Shown one piece after another: positions 33,720-43,097 of a stretch of DNA of 64,000 nt. Position 1 is the stretch's first letter, and each line of letters starts with the position of its first letter. This stretch comes from Falsochrobactrum shanghaiense (GTDB lineage: Bacteria; Pseudomonadota; Alphaproteobacteria; Rhizobiales; Rhizobiaceae): positions 1-64,000 of the forward strand of contig NZ_QGDB01000009.1 of assembly GCF_003149535.1 (NCBI RefSeq). Reading direction: 5' to 3'. A program made the position numbers and the translations under genes. The notes below the pieces were generated by a model. The model made no database searches and had not been told where the DNA came from. It saw only the letters and a list, made by a program, of their open reading frames with translations.

Positions 33720-35416
33720 CAGATCAGTTGGGGACGGCGGACAAAATGCTACAGAATTGGAAGGACAAGGCCACAATGCACGACAGCCGTGATTGGTTTC
33801 CGAAGGAGTCCATCGGTGACCTCCCTACCATCGCCGCCGATCGCTGGGGCGATCGTGAAACGCTGTTTTTTGAAGGCAGACGATGGAGCTTCAAAGAGGT
33901 AGCGGACGAGGTAGATCGTGTCGCTCGAGGCCTGATCGCTATCGGTGTAAAGCCGGGCGAGCACGTTGCAATTTGGCTGACAAATCGTCCTGAATTCATA
34001 TTCTCCTATTTCGCTATCATCCGGATCGGGGCCGTGGTCGTCCCGATGAACACTCGATGGCGGACACGCGATTTTGTCGCAGCTATGCAGGCGTCCGATC
34101 CAACTGTACTCATCGCGGAGACGGTTTCAGGGCCAATCGACTTCGAGGCGATGGTCAAGGAGGCTCTCGGGTCCGATAGCTTTTTCGATGGGGAGCGCAT
34201 TTCTTGCTCCGAATGCCCTACTCTTCGCCGCGTGATCTTCCTGTCCGACCATTCGCTCGAAGGCGCAGCGACCTGGGACGAAGTCATGTCGGTCGGCGAG
34301 GCTACGCCTGCGGGAGAGCTAGAACAGCGCGCGACAGAGGTCGACCCGGACAATTTAGCGATCATCCTGTTCACCTCAGGCACGACCGGACGGCCAAAAG
34401 GCGTCATGCAATCGCATTCCGGTATCCGCTCCGCTCTGGAAAGGGCGACGGTTCTGGGCATGACGATGAATGATGTTCAGATCAATTACTTACCGCTCTT
34501 TCATAACTATTCGCTCGTCTGGATCGTCATGCACAACGTTCTGTGCGGTGCACGTCAGGTCCTGACAAACCGGTTTGACGCCGAAGAAGTCCTCAAGCTG
34601 ATCAGCCAAGAGCGCGTTACAATGCTTCACGGCTTTGAGGTTCATCTCAGCGAGCTGCTGACCGCTTACGAGCGCAATCCCGATCATTACGACCTCTCCA
34701 GCCTGCGTATTGGAACACACACTTTCGGTTCCGAATTCGGGCGCCGTATCACGGAGCGATTCCAGACCGTTTTCTGCCGAACTGTTTCCTCCTATGGAAT
34801 GTCCGAGACCTTCAGCGCTGTAACGTGTCGGCATCCAAAAGACATGACCATTCAAGAGACCTGCGACGCTTCAGGCTATCCGCTACCTGGCTCTCGGCTG
34901 AGGATCATTGATCAGGAAGGCAAGGAAGTGCCCACGGGAGAGATCGGGGAGATCATCGTCAAGTCACCCAGTCTCATGCTTGGCTATTACAAAAACCCGG
35001 AGGAGACGCAGAAAGCCATCGACCAAGATGGTTGGTTCCATACCGGTGATTCTGGATATCTTCGAACGGATGGAATGCTGCATTTCGTCGGCAGGTTCAA
35101 GGACATGATCCGGGTTGGCGGCGAGAATGTGGACCCCACAGAAGTCGAAGCCCTTCTTCTTGAGGTGCCTGAGGTCGTTCAGGTGGCTGCGGTCGCAATG
35201 TGCGACGATAGATTGGCCGAGGTCGTGGCAGCATTCGTGGTGGTACATGAAGTCGCCGACGTCGAAACTGTCCGACAAAGTATCTATGAACTCTGCAAAG
35301 GTAGGATTGCTAGCTTCAAGGTCCCGACAAGAATCGAGTTTGTGTCCGAACTACCCATCACCAGCACAGGAAAGATCGACCGCCTGACGCTGCGAAATCG
35401 TCTCAAAGAAATCTGA
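33716..35416 (+). CDS. AMP-forming acyl-CoA ligase
   Basis: 566 aa adenylate-forming enzyme: P-loop LFTSGTTGRPKGVMQSH, SYGMSETF, GWFHTGDSGYLRTDGMLHFVGRFKDMIRVGGENVDP, and the catalytic Lys in TSTGKIDRLTLR. The PLFHNYSLVW region lines the acyl pocket. It starts with an ATGA overlap on the aldehyde dehydrogenase stop, so the pair is translationally coupled and the aldehyde-derived acid is its likely substrate. It differs strongly from the ligase at 27050 in length and motifs, so the two are not a recent duplication. Confidence 0.9.
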   Translation: MTDQLGTADKMLQNWKDKATMHDSRDWFPKESIGDLPTIAADRWGDRETLFFEGRRWSFKEVADEVDRVARGLIAIGVKPGEHVAIWLTNRPEFIFSYFAIIRIGAVVVPMNTRWRTRDFVAAMQASDPTVLIAETVSGPIDFEAMVKEALGSDSFFDGERISCSECPTLRRVIFLSDHSLEGAATWDEVMSVGEATPAGELEQRATEVDPDNLAIILFTSGTTGRPKGVMQSHSGIRSALERATVLGMTMNDVQINYLPLFHNYSLVWIVMHNVLCGARQVLTNRFDAEEVLKLISQERVTMLHGFEVHLSELLTAYERNPDHYDLSSLRIGTHTFGSEFGRRITERFQTVFCRTVSSYGMSETFSAVTCRHPKDMTIQETCDASGYPLPGSRLRIIDQEGKEVPTGEIGEIIVKSPSLMLGYYKNPEETQKAIDQDGWFHTGDSGYLRTDGMLHFVGRFKDMIRVGGENVDPTEVEALLLEVPEVVQVAAVAMCDDRLAEVVAAFVVVHEVADVETVRQSIYELCKGRIASFKVPTRIEFVSELPITSTGKIDRLTLRNRLKEI

Positions 35417-35464
35417 CGAGGACCAGAAGCCAGCGTTCGCGCGGATCTGAATAACATTCTTTCA

Positions 35465-36238
35465 ATGGAGAGCGCATTGAAACCGAAACTTTATGGTTTT
35501 TCGACTGGAAGTGTGACGATCAAGAAGAAGGCCGTCATTGACGATGGCGTGGGCATGGTGGAGATGCCGATACCTGCCTTCCTAATCGTTCATCCGAACG
35601 GCAACGTGCTGTTCGACACCGGATTGCACTCTGACCTGGCCGATCCGACGTCCGAGCGGCTCGGCAACCTATCCAAATACTCGACGATCAAATTCTCCAT
35701 GGAAGAACATGTCGTCAATCGTATCGCCACCTTGGGCCTAAAGCCCGAAGACATATCGATTATTATCAATTCGCACCTGCACTTCGACCATGCCGGAGGC
35801 AACTGCGATTTCCCTAATGCCACAATGATCGTCCAACGTGCAGAAATGAACGCGGCAACGGATCCCGATCTGATCGTTAGAAATGCGTTCAATCCTGACG
35901 ATTACAAGTCCAATCTCAAGCGAAAGCTGATTGACGGTGAACACGATGTCTTCGGTGATGGGGTACTCCTTCTAAAACCTACGCCTGGTCACACACCAGG
36001 CCATCAGTGCCTGCTTGTGACGATCGACGACCGCAGGATCTTACTAGCTGCCGACGCAAGCTACATAGCGGAAAATCTGGAGCGTCAGATGGTTTCGAGA
36101 CTGAGTTTCGACATTGAGGCTGCAAAGCGGTCCTTGGCGAAGCTTGCTGAATGGAAAGCTGAAGGGTGGGAGATCATGATCGGGCATGATCTCGACCAGT
36201 GGAGCAGAGTTCCAAAGATTCCAACGCCAATCGTATGA
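35465..36238 (+). CDS. Metallo-beta-lactamase-fold hydrolase, N-acyl homoserine lactonase-like
   Basis: 257 aa. The zinc motif is His104-Leu-His106-Phe-Asp108-His109 followed by AGG. Further ligands are in PTPGHTPGHQ, an Asp in LLAADASY, and a C-terminal His in MIGHDLDQ. The open arrangement and length match AhlD/AttM-type lactonases. In a catabolic operon it may open a lactone formed on the pathway rather than quench quorum signals. It begins 49 bp after the ligase stop, with only a weak ribosome site. Glyoxalase II-like thioester hydrolysis is another option. Confidence 0.8.
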   Translation: MESALKPKLYGFSTGSVTIKKKAVIDDGVGMVEMPIPAFLIVHPNGNVLFDTGLHSDLADPTSERLGNLSKYSTIKFSMEEHVVNRIATLGLKPEDISIIINSHLHFDHAGGNCDFPNATMIVQRAEMNAATDPDLIVRNAFNPDDYKSNLKRKLIDGEHDVFGDGVLLLKPTPGHTPGHQCLLVTIDDRRILLAADASYIAENLERQMVSRLSFDIEAAKRSLAKLAEWKAEGWEIMIGHDLDQWSRVPKIPTPIV

Positions 36239-36290
36239 CCCTTTCCAGGCGCGTGAAGGCTAGATCTATTCGCTGATTTTAGGGGATGCC

Positions 36291-37118
36291 ATGATCAACC
36301 TGGGTTTCAAAGGGAAGACGTTCTTCGTACAGGGAGGTACGTCTGGCGTTGGAAAGGCCGCGGCAAGGATACTGCTGGAGGAAGGTGCCAAGGTCGGCAT
36401 CACCGGCACATCCGAAGCGTCGGTCGTGGCAGCATTGGCTGAGTTGCGCGAGATTAGCCCTCGGGTGGCAGGTCGGGTAGCGAATGTCAAAGACAAGGCC
36501 GCAATTGAAGAGGCAGTTACTTATTTTGAAACCGAACTCGGGCCTATAGATGGCCTTCTAATCTGTGCGGCAATCTCCGGTTCAGCACCGGCGGAGGATT
36601 TGGATATTGAGGAGTGGAATAACGTCCTGTCAGTGAACCTGAGCGGCGCTTTTTTGACTGCCCAATGCGTCGGTCGTCAGATGATCGCGCGCCGTTGCGG
36701 TGCGATCGTCTTCGTTGGATCCACTGATGGCTTGGGTGGTCATCCGAGCCGAACACACTACGTTGCCTCCAAGCACGGGCTAAATGGACTAACCAAGAAT
36801 TTAGCGCTTGAATGGGGCCGTCATGGCATCCGCATCAACTGCATCGCTCCAAATGCGATCGACACTCCGATGCTGCAACGAAACATGCCGCCTGCTTTCT
36901 TGTCGAATGTGATCGAGGATCGCACGCCGCTCGGGCGAGTGGCGCAGGCTTCGGAGATCGCCTCTGCCGCTCTTCTATTACTTTCCGAAGCCGCCTCCTA
37001 TATCACCGGTGCAACTGTGCCGGTCGATGGAGGGCTGACCGCGGGGTTTTGGACGCGGAGAAACGGAGCAGATTACTCTTCTAAGAGGCTACTTGATGCC
37101 GGTATCTATGAAGAGTGA
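36291..37118 (+). CDS. Short-chain dehydrogenase/reductase
   Basis: SDR of 275 aa with coenzyme loop GGTSGVG (15-21), Ser144 in the FVGSTDG segment, Tyr157 and Lys161 (YVASK), and VDGGLTAG near the end. NNAG is replaced by CAAIS (92-96), so the central strand motif is atypical. The C-terminus has about 20 extra residues (WTRRNGADYSSKRLLDAGIYEE). Last gene of the rightward alcohol dehydrogenase operon. It could be the dehydrogenase for a ring hydroxyl in the BadH position of an alicyclic pathway. No other cofactor domain is seen. Confidence 0.82.
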   Translation: MINLGFKGKTFFVQGGTSGVGKAAARILLEEGAKVGITGTSEASVVAALAELREISPRVAGRVANVKDKAAIEEAVTYFETELGPIDGLLICAAISGSAPAEDLDIEEWNNVLSVNLSGAFLTAQCVGRQMIARRCGAIVFVGSTDGLGGHPSRTHYVASKHGLNGLTKNLALEWGRHGIRINCIAPNAIDTPMLQRNMPPAFLSNVIEDRTPLGRVAQASEIASAALLLLSEAASYITGATVPVDGGLTAGFWTRRNGADYSSKRLLDAGIYEE

Positions 37119-37272
37119 GGCAAACCAACCCGTTTAGTGCAGTCTGTCCACAGCGTATTCGGAACATGGACTATCGGTTCAAATCTCCTCCGGTCAGCCA
37201 TGCGGGATAGCGATGAGAACTATGTCTACTCCATAGCCCTCTATACCCCTCCAAAGTAGAACTGTTAGCAAA

Positions 37273-38181
37273 TCAACGCCTCATGGGTTGATCTCGGTGC
37301 CGGAGTGCGTCGACCACAAACTGGAAGGCCGGCAAGGTCTGGCGCCGGCTGGGATAGTAGAGGAAGTAGCCGTCGAAAAAAGGCGACCAGTCGTCAAGCA
37401 CCTGCGTGAGCGAGCCTTGCGCGATCTGGTCTTCGACGATGTTTTCGGGAACGTAGGCGATTCCGTAACCGCTTACCGCCGCATCAATCATCACGTAGGA
37501 ATTGTTGAATGTCAGTTGCCCCGAAACTCTGACGCGAAGCGCCTGCCCGTCCTTCTCGAACTCCCAGGCGTAGAGGCCTCCGGCCGTTTCCTGGCGCATG
37601 TTGATACAGGCATGCCGCACCAGATCCTGCGGATGCATGGGCGTTCCGTTCATGGCGAGATAGGCTGGTGCGGCGACGGCGACGAGCCGCCAGTCGGGGC
37701 TGATGCGGACCGCGATCATGTCCTTTTCAATGCTTTCTCCCAATCTCACACCGGCGTCGAAGCCCTCCTCGACGATGTTCCGGAAGGTGCTGTCGAGCAG
37801 CAATTCAACGTTGACGTCGGGATATTGGCGAAGCATCGGCTTCAGCTTTGGCCACACGACGCTGTGAAACGCATGATCGGAAAGCGTCAACCGTATGGAG
37901 CCTGAAGGTTTTTCGCGAAACGCCATCAATGATGCGATCTCGTCCTCAATCTCAGCCATGCGCGGGGTAATGGTCTGAAGCAGGCGTTCGCCGGCGGCAG
38001 TCGGGGCGACATTCCGTGTCGTGCGTGTCAGAAGCCTTATGCCCATCCGCGTTTCCAATTGCTTGATGGTATGGCTGAGCGTCGACTGGGCGACGCCCAG
38101 CTTTGCGGCCGCTCTGGTGAAACTACGTTCTTCAGCGACCATCTGAAACCACGTCAGATGATTGAAATCGATCTTGGCCAT
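37273..38181 (-). CDS. LysR-family transcriptional regulator
   Basis: 302 aa. The N-terminal winged helix-turn-helix covers 1-60 (FNHLTWFQMVAEERSFTRAAAKLGVAQSTLSHTIKQLETRMGIRLL), followed by the effector-binding domain. TRTTRNVAPTAAGERLL and the SGSIRLTLSDHAF region place it in the CrgA/AaeR-like branch. It is divergent from the MFS exporter at 38302, so it probably controls the rightward detoxification operon and its own gene from the 120-bp gap. Its gene order and base use differ from the sigma-54 island to the left, marking a block boundary near 37.2 kb. Confidence 0.9.
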   Translation of the reverse strand: MAKIDFNHLTWFQMVAEERSFTRAAAKLGVAQSTLSHTIKQLETRMGIRLLTRTTRNVAPTAAGERLLQTITPRMAEIEDEIASLMAFREKPSGSIRLTLSDHAFHSVVWPKLKPMLRQYPDVNVELLLDSTFRNIVEEGFDAGVRLGESIEKDMIAVRISPDWRLVAVAAPAYLAMNGTPMHPQDLVRHACINMRQETAGGLYAWEFEKDGQALRVRVSGQLTFNNSYVMIDAAVSGYGIAYVPENIVEDQIAQGSLTQVLDDWSPFFDGYFLYYPSRRQTLPAFQFVVDALRHRDQPMRR

Positions 38182-38301
38182 AGAGGCTTTCCCCGGATGC
38201 GTACCTTCGCGAGATTAATCGACTGGATCGATAAGTCCATGCTGATTTTAACCGCTAATCAACCGCCGCAGACACGCCTATGTTTCGCCAGACAATATTT
38301 C
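38182..38301. promoter_or_regulatory. Divergent promoter region, LysR/MFS
   Basis: 120 bp between divergent starts. It contains the AT-rich stretch GATTAATCGACTGGATCGAT near 38212-38231, with partial dyad symmetry of the T-N11-A style used by LysR proteins. No clear -35/-10 pair can be fixed by eye. Confidence 0.4.
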
Positions 38302-39510
38302 ATGACCATGGCGGACCCGATGAGCTTAACCACCACCGATGCAAAAAACCGGCCCGACGCGGCATGGGGCGCCGTCCTGTCGATGGCGCTGTGCGTGGCG
38401 ATGCTGATTGCCTCGGAGTTCATGCCAGTCAGCCTCCTGACCCCGATGGCCGAAGGGCTTGGCGCAACGGAGGGGCAGACCGGACAGGCGATCTCGATCA
38501 GCGGGCTTTGCGCGGTCGCGGCCAGCTTGGCTGTCACTACGGTCGCCGGCAGGCTCAACCGCAAATGGGTGCTTGTGGCGATGACCACCTTCATGCTGCT
38601 GTCACTGGTCCTCGTCGCGGCGGCGCCGAATTTTACGGTCCTTATGATCGGTCGCGCGTTGCTCGGTATCTGCATCGGCGGTTTCTGGGCGTTGGCCACA
38701 GCCGTCATCATGCGACTTGTGCCGGCGCAGGATGTGCCGCGCGCGCTGGCCGTGATGTATGGCGGGCAGGCCATCGCGGCCGCCTTCGCAGCCCCTGTCG
38801 GCGCCTATCTGGGCAACATATTCGGCTGGCGCGAAGTGTTTTGGGCGCTGACGCCAATCGTCGCCGTCAACCTCGCCTGGCATGTGATCGCGCTGCCGTC
38901 ACTGCCCGTGCACCGAAGGCAGGATGTTCGCGCCATGATCGAGCTGGTGCGCCGCCCCTATTTCCTGCGCGGGCTGGTTGCGGTGATGCTGTCATGGGGC
39001 GCGGCCTTCACCATGTTCACCTATCTGCGTCCGTTCCTCGAACAGGTGACCCGCGTAGACGTCACCATGCTTTCCTTTCTCCTGCTGCTCCTTGGCAGTG
39101 CGGGCTTCATCGGCACCTGGGCGGCGGGACGTTATGTCAAAGGCAATGTCGCGCCTCTCCTGAAGCTGCCCGCGCTGGTGATGGGCGGTGCCACTACTGG
39201 CCTTTTGCTGTTCGGCTTCTCCCCCATTGCAACGGGTTTCTTCATGGTGGTCTGGGGGGCAATGAACACTATGTTCTCGGTGATCTGGATGAGCTGGATG
39301 GCGCAGAACGCGGATGACGCGCCGGAAGCTGGCGGCAGCCTGATGGTGGCGGCGATCCAGGCCTCGATCCTGCTCGGCGCGGTGCTGGGCGGGCTGTTGC
39401 TGGATGGCGTTTCGATCCAGGCAACTTTCATTGGCAGCGTGGTGCTGGCCGCCTTCGCCGTCGTGCTCATTGGTGACGGGCAGCGCATGTTGAAGCCGGA
39501 TGGAGTTTGA
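38302..39510 (+). CDS. MFS transporter, sugar/arabinose-efflux (DHA1) type
   Basis: 402 aa with about 12 helices. FMPVSLLTPMAEGLGATEGQTGQAISISGLCAV is the characteristic start of the AraJ/SotB-like DHA1 family, followed by RALLGICIGGFWALATAVIMRLVP. The ATG at 38302 is the first plausible start; 38308 and 38320 are also in frame. It overlaps the open frame of the next gene slightly and is divergent from LysR. Such LysR-MFS pairs usually protect against a toxic small molecule or drug. The remnant at 43098-43373 is a piece of a related exporter. Confidence 0.87.
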   Translation: MTMADPMSLTTTDAKNRPDAAWGAVLSMALCVAMLIASEFMPVSLLTPMAEGLGATEGQTGQAISISGLCAVAASLAVTTVAGRLNRKWVLVAMTTFMLLSLVLVAAAPNFTVLMIGRALLGICIGGFWALATAVIMRLVPAQDVPRALAVMYGGQAIAAAFAAPVGAYLGNIFGWREVFWALTPIVAVNLAWHVIALPSLPVHRRQDVRAMIELVRRPYFLRGLVAVMLSWGAAFTMFTYLRPFLEQVTRVDVTMLSFLLLLLGSAGFIGTWAAGRYVKGNVAPLLKLPALVMGGATTGLLLFGFSPIATGFFMVVWGAMNTMFSVIWMSWMAQNADDAPEAGGSLMVAAIQASILLGAVLGGLLLDGVSIQATFIGSVVLAAFAVVLIGDGQRMLKPDGV

Positions 39511-39511
39511 T

Positions 39512-39952
39512 ATGACACTTACCTCCCGGATTTCACGTCGCACATTGCTGGCGGCAGGTTGCGCCAGCCTCTTTGCCCCCATTGTCCATGCGGAAGGAGC
39601 CGCCATGCGTTTGAAATTGGCCTTCGCGGATCAGGATTTCACGGCTACGCTGGAGGACAATCCTTCCACGCGGGATTTGATGACGATGCTGCCGCTCGAC
39701 CTGACCATCGACGATTATTCGACCAACGAGAAGATCGCCTATCTGCCGCGCAAGCTGACCGAAGAAGGCAGCGGGCGGTTCGAAAACGAGGCCGCCGGCG
39801 ATCTTTGCTATTTCGCCCCATGGGGCAATCTGGCGATGTTTTATGGTCCCTATCGCTGGTCGCGCGGGCTGATCCGGCTGGGTCGGCTGGACGAAGGGCC
39901 TGCGCCCTTGCTGGTGCGCGGCAAACACATGCTGCGCATCGAGACACTTTGA
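39512..39952 (+). CDS. Exported cyclophilin-like fold protein (Tat signal)
   Basis: 146 aa. The N-terminus has a twin-arginine type signal ([10 protein letters not shown], then a hydrophobic stretch ending IVHA at about residue 27). The mature part, with [37 protein letters not shown] and the [14 protein letters not shown] segment, matches the small cyclophilin-like (DUF369/YxaF-type) family found beside NAD(P)-dependent reductases in many proteobacteria. Function is unknown. GGAG lies before the ATG at 39512, one base after the exporter stop. Secretion by Tat would place it in the periplasm. Confidence 0.75.
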   Translation: MTLTSRISRRTLLAAGCASLFAPIVHAEGAAMRLKLAFADQDFTATLEDNPSTRDLMTMLPLDLTIDDYSTNEKIAYLPRKLTEEGSGRFENEAAGDLCYFAPWGNLAMFYGPYRWSRGLIRLGRLDEGPAPLLVRGKHMLRIETL

Positions 39953-39969
39953 AACCAAAGGAGATAACC

Positions 39970-40365
39970 ATGCAGATCTATCGTGCCGGGCAAACACCTT
40001 CCCGCTCCGGTCCCGCCGAATGGTTCACCGGACGCGTGCGCATCGACGCGCTGTTCAACGCCGCCGATCCCGACCGGGTGCAGGGCGCACACGTCACCTT
40101 TGAGCCGGGCGCGCGCACCGCATGGCATACCCATCCGCTCGGCCAGACGCTGATCGTTACTTCTGGCATCGGGCGAGTGCAGCGTGAGGGTGGCCCGGTA
40201 GAAGACATCCGTCCCGGCGATGTCGTCTGGTTCGAGCCGGGTGAAAAGCACTGGCACGGCGCGTCGCCCGAGACCGCCATGACCCATATCGCGCTTCAGG
40301 AGGTCGAGAACGGCAAGGTCGTCGACTGGCTGGAGCACGTCACGGACGAACAATACGGCGCCTGA
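39970..40365 (+). CDS. Cupin-domain protein
   Basis: Single cupin of 131 aa. Motif 1 has His53, His55 and Gln59 (WHTHPLGQT) and motif 2 has the His94/His96 pair after [15 protein letters not shown]. These residues normally hold a metal. The family includes small dioxygenase-like and isomerase-like cupins often encoded with carboxymuconolactone decarboxylases. The ATG at 39970 is preceded by AAGGAGA. It lies 17 bp after the cyclophilin-like gene in the same operon. Confidence 0.83.
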   Translation: MQIYRAGQTPSRSGPAEWFTGRVRIDALFNAADPDRVQGAHVTFEPGARTAWHTHPLGQTLIVTSGIGRVQREGGPVEDIRPGDVVWFEPGEKHWHGASPETAMTHIALQEVENGKVVDWLEHVTDEQYGA

Positions 40366-40395
40366 TTGGACGTCGCCAACCGAAAGGACATCACC

Positions 40396-41133
40396 ATGAT
40401 CAAAGACAAGGTCATTGTTATCACCGGCGCTTCCAGCGGCATGGGTGCCGCCGCCGCGCGTCATCTCGCCGCCGAAGGAGCCAGCGTGGTTCTCGGCGCG
40501 CGCCGCTCCGGCCGGATCGAGGCGCTGGCGGCAGAAATCACCGCGGCGGGCGGCAAGGCAATCGCGCTCACTACGGACGTGACCAGACGCGACGACCTCA
40601 AGGCGCTCGTGGAGGCGGCGGTCAAGACATATGGCCGGATCGACGTTCTCATCAACAATGCAGGGCTCATGCCGCTGTCGCCGCTCGACCGGCTCAAGGT
40701 CGATGAATGGGACCGGATGATCGACGTCAATCTCAAGGGCGTACTTTACGGCATCGCCGCAGCGCTCCCATACATGCAGGCGCAAAAATCAGGCCACATC
40801 ATCAATCTTTCCTCGGTCGCGGGACATAAGATTTTCGGCGGCTCCACCGTCTATTCTGCAACAAAGACCGGGGTAAGGATCATTTCGGATGGGCTGCGGC
40901 AGGAAATGGCGTCTCACAATATCCGCGTCACCATCATCTCGCCGGGCGCGGTCAAGACCGAGCTACTCGATCACATCAGCGAGGCAGATGTGCAGAAGGC
41001 GAACCAGGATTACGTGGGTCAGGTCGGCGTGCCCGCCGAAACATTTGCCCGGCTGGTCGCCTTCGCCATCAACGAACCGGAGGACGTCGGTATCAACGAA
41101 ATCCTATTCCGGCCGACGGCGCAGGAGCTCTGA
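40396..41133 (+). CDS. Short-chain dehydrogenase/reductase
   Basis: Classical SDR of 245 aa: TGASSGMG (10-17), Arg36-Arg37 after the second strand (LGARRSGR), indicating NADP(H), NNAG (87-90), SS at 139-140, and Tyr153/Lys157 (YSATK). It belongs to the YdfG-like oxidoreductases that reduce small aldehydes, ketones or hydroxy acids. AAGGA precedes the ATG at 40396; an upstream TTG would add ten residues. Its place after exporter, cyclophilin-like protein and cupin suggests reductive detoxification. Confidence 0.87.
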   Translation: MIKDKVIVITGASSGMGAAAARHLAAEGASVVLGARRSGRIEALAAEITAAGGKAIALTTDVTRRDDLKALVEAAVKTYGRIDVLINNAGLMPLSPLDRLKVDEWDRMIDVNLKGVLYGIAAALPYMQAQKSGHIINLSSVAGHKIFGGSTVYSATKTGVRIISDGLRQEMASHNIRVTIISPGAVKTELLDHISEADVQKANQDYVGQVGVPAETFARLVAFAINEPEDVGINEILFRPTAQEL

Positions 41134-41190
41134 GCCCGGCAGCTATCTGGCGGCGCTATAGCGCAGTCACCACAACACAGGAGCAGGATC

Positions 41191-41868
41191 ATGACTGACA
41201 CCAATCGCGTGGTTATCGTCGGCGGACACGGCAAGATTGCATTGCTCGCGGCCGGAAAGCTCAAATCGGCGGGCTACACGGTCGACTCGGTAATCCGCAA
41301 TGTCGGCCAGAGCGATGCTGTGCGAGCGGTCGGCGGCAATCCGGTCGTGCTCGACATTGAATCGGCCAATATCGAGCAGCTTGCATCGGTATTTACCGGC
41401 GCCAATGCCATCGTCTTTTCGGCTGGTGCCGGTGGTGGCAATCCGGCCCGTACACATGCCGTCGATTATGAGGCTGCGACCCGCGCCATGGCGGCGGCGG
41501 ATCAGGCGGGGGTCAGGCGCTTCATCATGGTCTCCTATGCAACTGCCAGTGAAGATATACACCGGCTCGACTCAGGCGATGCGTTCTATCCCTATGCCAG
41601 GGCCAAGCACGACGCGGATGCGAAACTGCGCGAAAGCACGCTCGATTACACCATCCTTGGCCCTGCATTGCTCACCACCGAGCCTGCGACCGGGAAACTC
41701 ACGCGGACCGAAGACGCCGGCAGCGACTGGACAGACGACAGGCGCGTCACTTCCCGCGAAAACGTCGCCGAAGTGATCGCCCATGTCATCAAGGCGGATG
41801 CCAGCGTCCGGCAGACCGTGAACTTCTACGATGGCGACACGCCGATCGCCGATGTAATGGGTCGATGA
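41191..41868 (+). CDS. NAD(P)-binding atypical SDR (NmrA/YhfK-like)
   Basis: 225 aa. The N-terminal GGHGKIALLAAGKLKSAGY loop is the dinucleotide site of atypical SDRs, with Arg31 in VIRNVGQ near the second strand. The FSAGAGGGNP and RFIMVSYATASE segments and a YARAKHDAD stretch are typical of the YhfK/SDR_a5 group, which lacks the classical Tyr-x-x-x-Lys layout. The substrate is unknown; related proteins are stress-induced. Same operon as the SDR upstream, 57 bp apart. Confidence 0.82.
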   Translation: MTDTNRVVIVGGHGKIALLAAGKLKSAGYTVDSVIRNVGQSDAVRAVGGNPVVLDIESANIEQLASVFTGANAIVFSAGAGGGNPARTHAVDYEAATRAMAAADQAGVRRFIMVSYATASEDIHRLDSGDAFYPYARAKHDADAKLRESTLDYTILGPALLTTEPATGKLTRTEDAGSDWTDDRRVTSRENVAEVIAHVIKADASVRQTVNFYDGDTPIADVMGR

Positions 41869-41899
41869 TCCAAAATCCACCAGATACGGGAGCAACAGG

Positions 41900-42622
41900 A
41901 TGGCAAGGCCAAAGATCATCATTCACATGCACACGTCGCTCAACGGCAAGATCAACGGACCGCACCTGCGGACCGAGGAAAGCGAGGCGTCTCAGGTCGA
42001 ATACTATAATCTGTTCCTCGGACCGGACCCGTTCTACCGCGACCATTGCGGCTGGCTGAGCGGCAGCACGACAAGCGAGGTGAATTTTACGCATTACAAG
42101 GAGCCGGATCTCGATCCGGATGCGAAGGATGTGCCGCCGGGCGATTTCCTCGCGGAGCACGACGAGAGAATCCATTATTTCGCCATCGATCGCGCCGGAA
42201 AACTGGCGTGGAGCCGCAACTTCATCACCTATTTCGATACGCGCGCGCATGTAGTGGAAATCATCCCGGACAACGTTAGCAACGCGTATAAGGACTTCCT
42301 GCGCCGGATGAATGTCTCCTACATCATCGCCGGTAAAGAGGAACTGGACTTCGCGGCGGCAGTTTCAAAAATCCAGCAAATCTACGGCAAGAACGAGTTG
42401 CTGCTGAACGGCGGTGGTGGCGTGAACTGGTCACTTCTGAAACAGGGGCTCGTGGACGAGGTCAGCATCGTCATGACGCCCGTAGCGGACGGCTCGACCG
42501 ACTCCGCTTCCCTCTTCGACGGCAATCCGAAATACAACGACAATGACCCAGTCGGTTTCGAACTGATCGACACGAAGAAGCTGCCGGATGGCAGCGTCTG
42601 GCTGCGCTACAACGTGAAGTAG
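41900..42622 (+). CDS. RibD C-terminal domain (dihydrofolate reductase-like) protein
   Basis: 240 aa with the dihydrofolate reductase fold seen in RibD reductase domains. IIIHMHTSLNGKI near the start is the family's first strand with the S-x-D/N-G-K pattern, and LLLNGGGGVNWSLLKQGLVDEVSIVMTPV is the nucleotide-binding GGG and the core LVDE strand. No deaminase domain is attached, so a role in riboflavin synthesis is unlikely. It is probably an NADPH-dependent reductase of the stress operon. Last intact gene of block 2. Confidence 0.85.
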   Translation: MARPKIIIHMHTSLNGKINGPHLRTEESEASQVEYYNLFLGPDPFYRDHCGWLSGSTTSEVNFTHYKEPDLDPDAKDVPPGDFLAEHDERIHYFAIDRAGKLAWSRNFITYFDTRAHVVEIIPDNVSNAYKDFLRRMNVSYIIAGKEELDFAAAVSKIQQIYGKNELLLNGGGGVNWSLLKQGLVDEVSIVMTPVADGSTDSASLFDGNPKYNDNDPVGFELIDTKKLPDGSVWLRYNVK

Positions 42623-43097
42623 AGCAATCAGAACTGCGCTGGATACGCAGGTGCCGTATAAACATGACGAATGGCAGTTTCCAGCAACGAGACCAGGGAA
42701 ATCGATGCCGAGATGATGTTGCTGCAAGAATATCGCGCTGTAGCGTAAAAACGGCGGCTTGCTCTCTCACCCGACGGGATTCGGTGATCGACGGCAATAT
42801 CGCACTATAGAGGGCAATCGGCGGGTTTACTGCCGACTTCTCTCTGCGTCGCGTTGTCTTGCAGATGTGGACGATCACCTCCAACCGCGGGGCCGGAATC
42901 GCCGAGTTGGGGCAAGGCCGGCTTCCCTGGGACAGGGCCTGCCATCGCGCCGCTCGCCCTGTCTAATAACGCCTCATCCCCTCATTGCTTTTGCTGGGGT
43001 TATCCGGCGTTGGAATTAAGTTTCCTATCCCCGGACAGTTTTGTTCAATTCACCGTTCTTAGCGTTGCGCTGCTGGTCCCTCGCATAGAGGCGGCAA
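42623..43097. other. Non-coding stretch between the RibD-like gene and an MFS remnant
   Basis: About 475 bp in which I see no gene with codon bias, no RNA gene and no strong repeat. The short open frames lack domains. Together with the remnant that follows, it looks like a scar between blocks 2 and 3. Confidence 0.5.

Noticed and set aside
38280-39317. Long alternative frame over the MFS gene at 38302
   Set aside because: Its translation is low-complexity Arg/Gly/Ala, whereas the overlapping frame has 12 membrane helices and family motifs.
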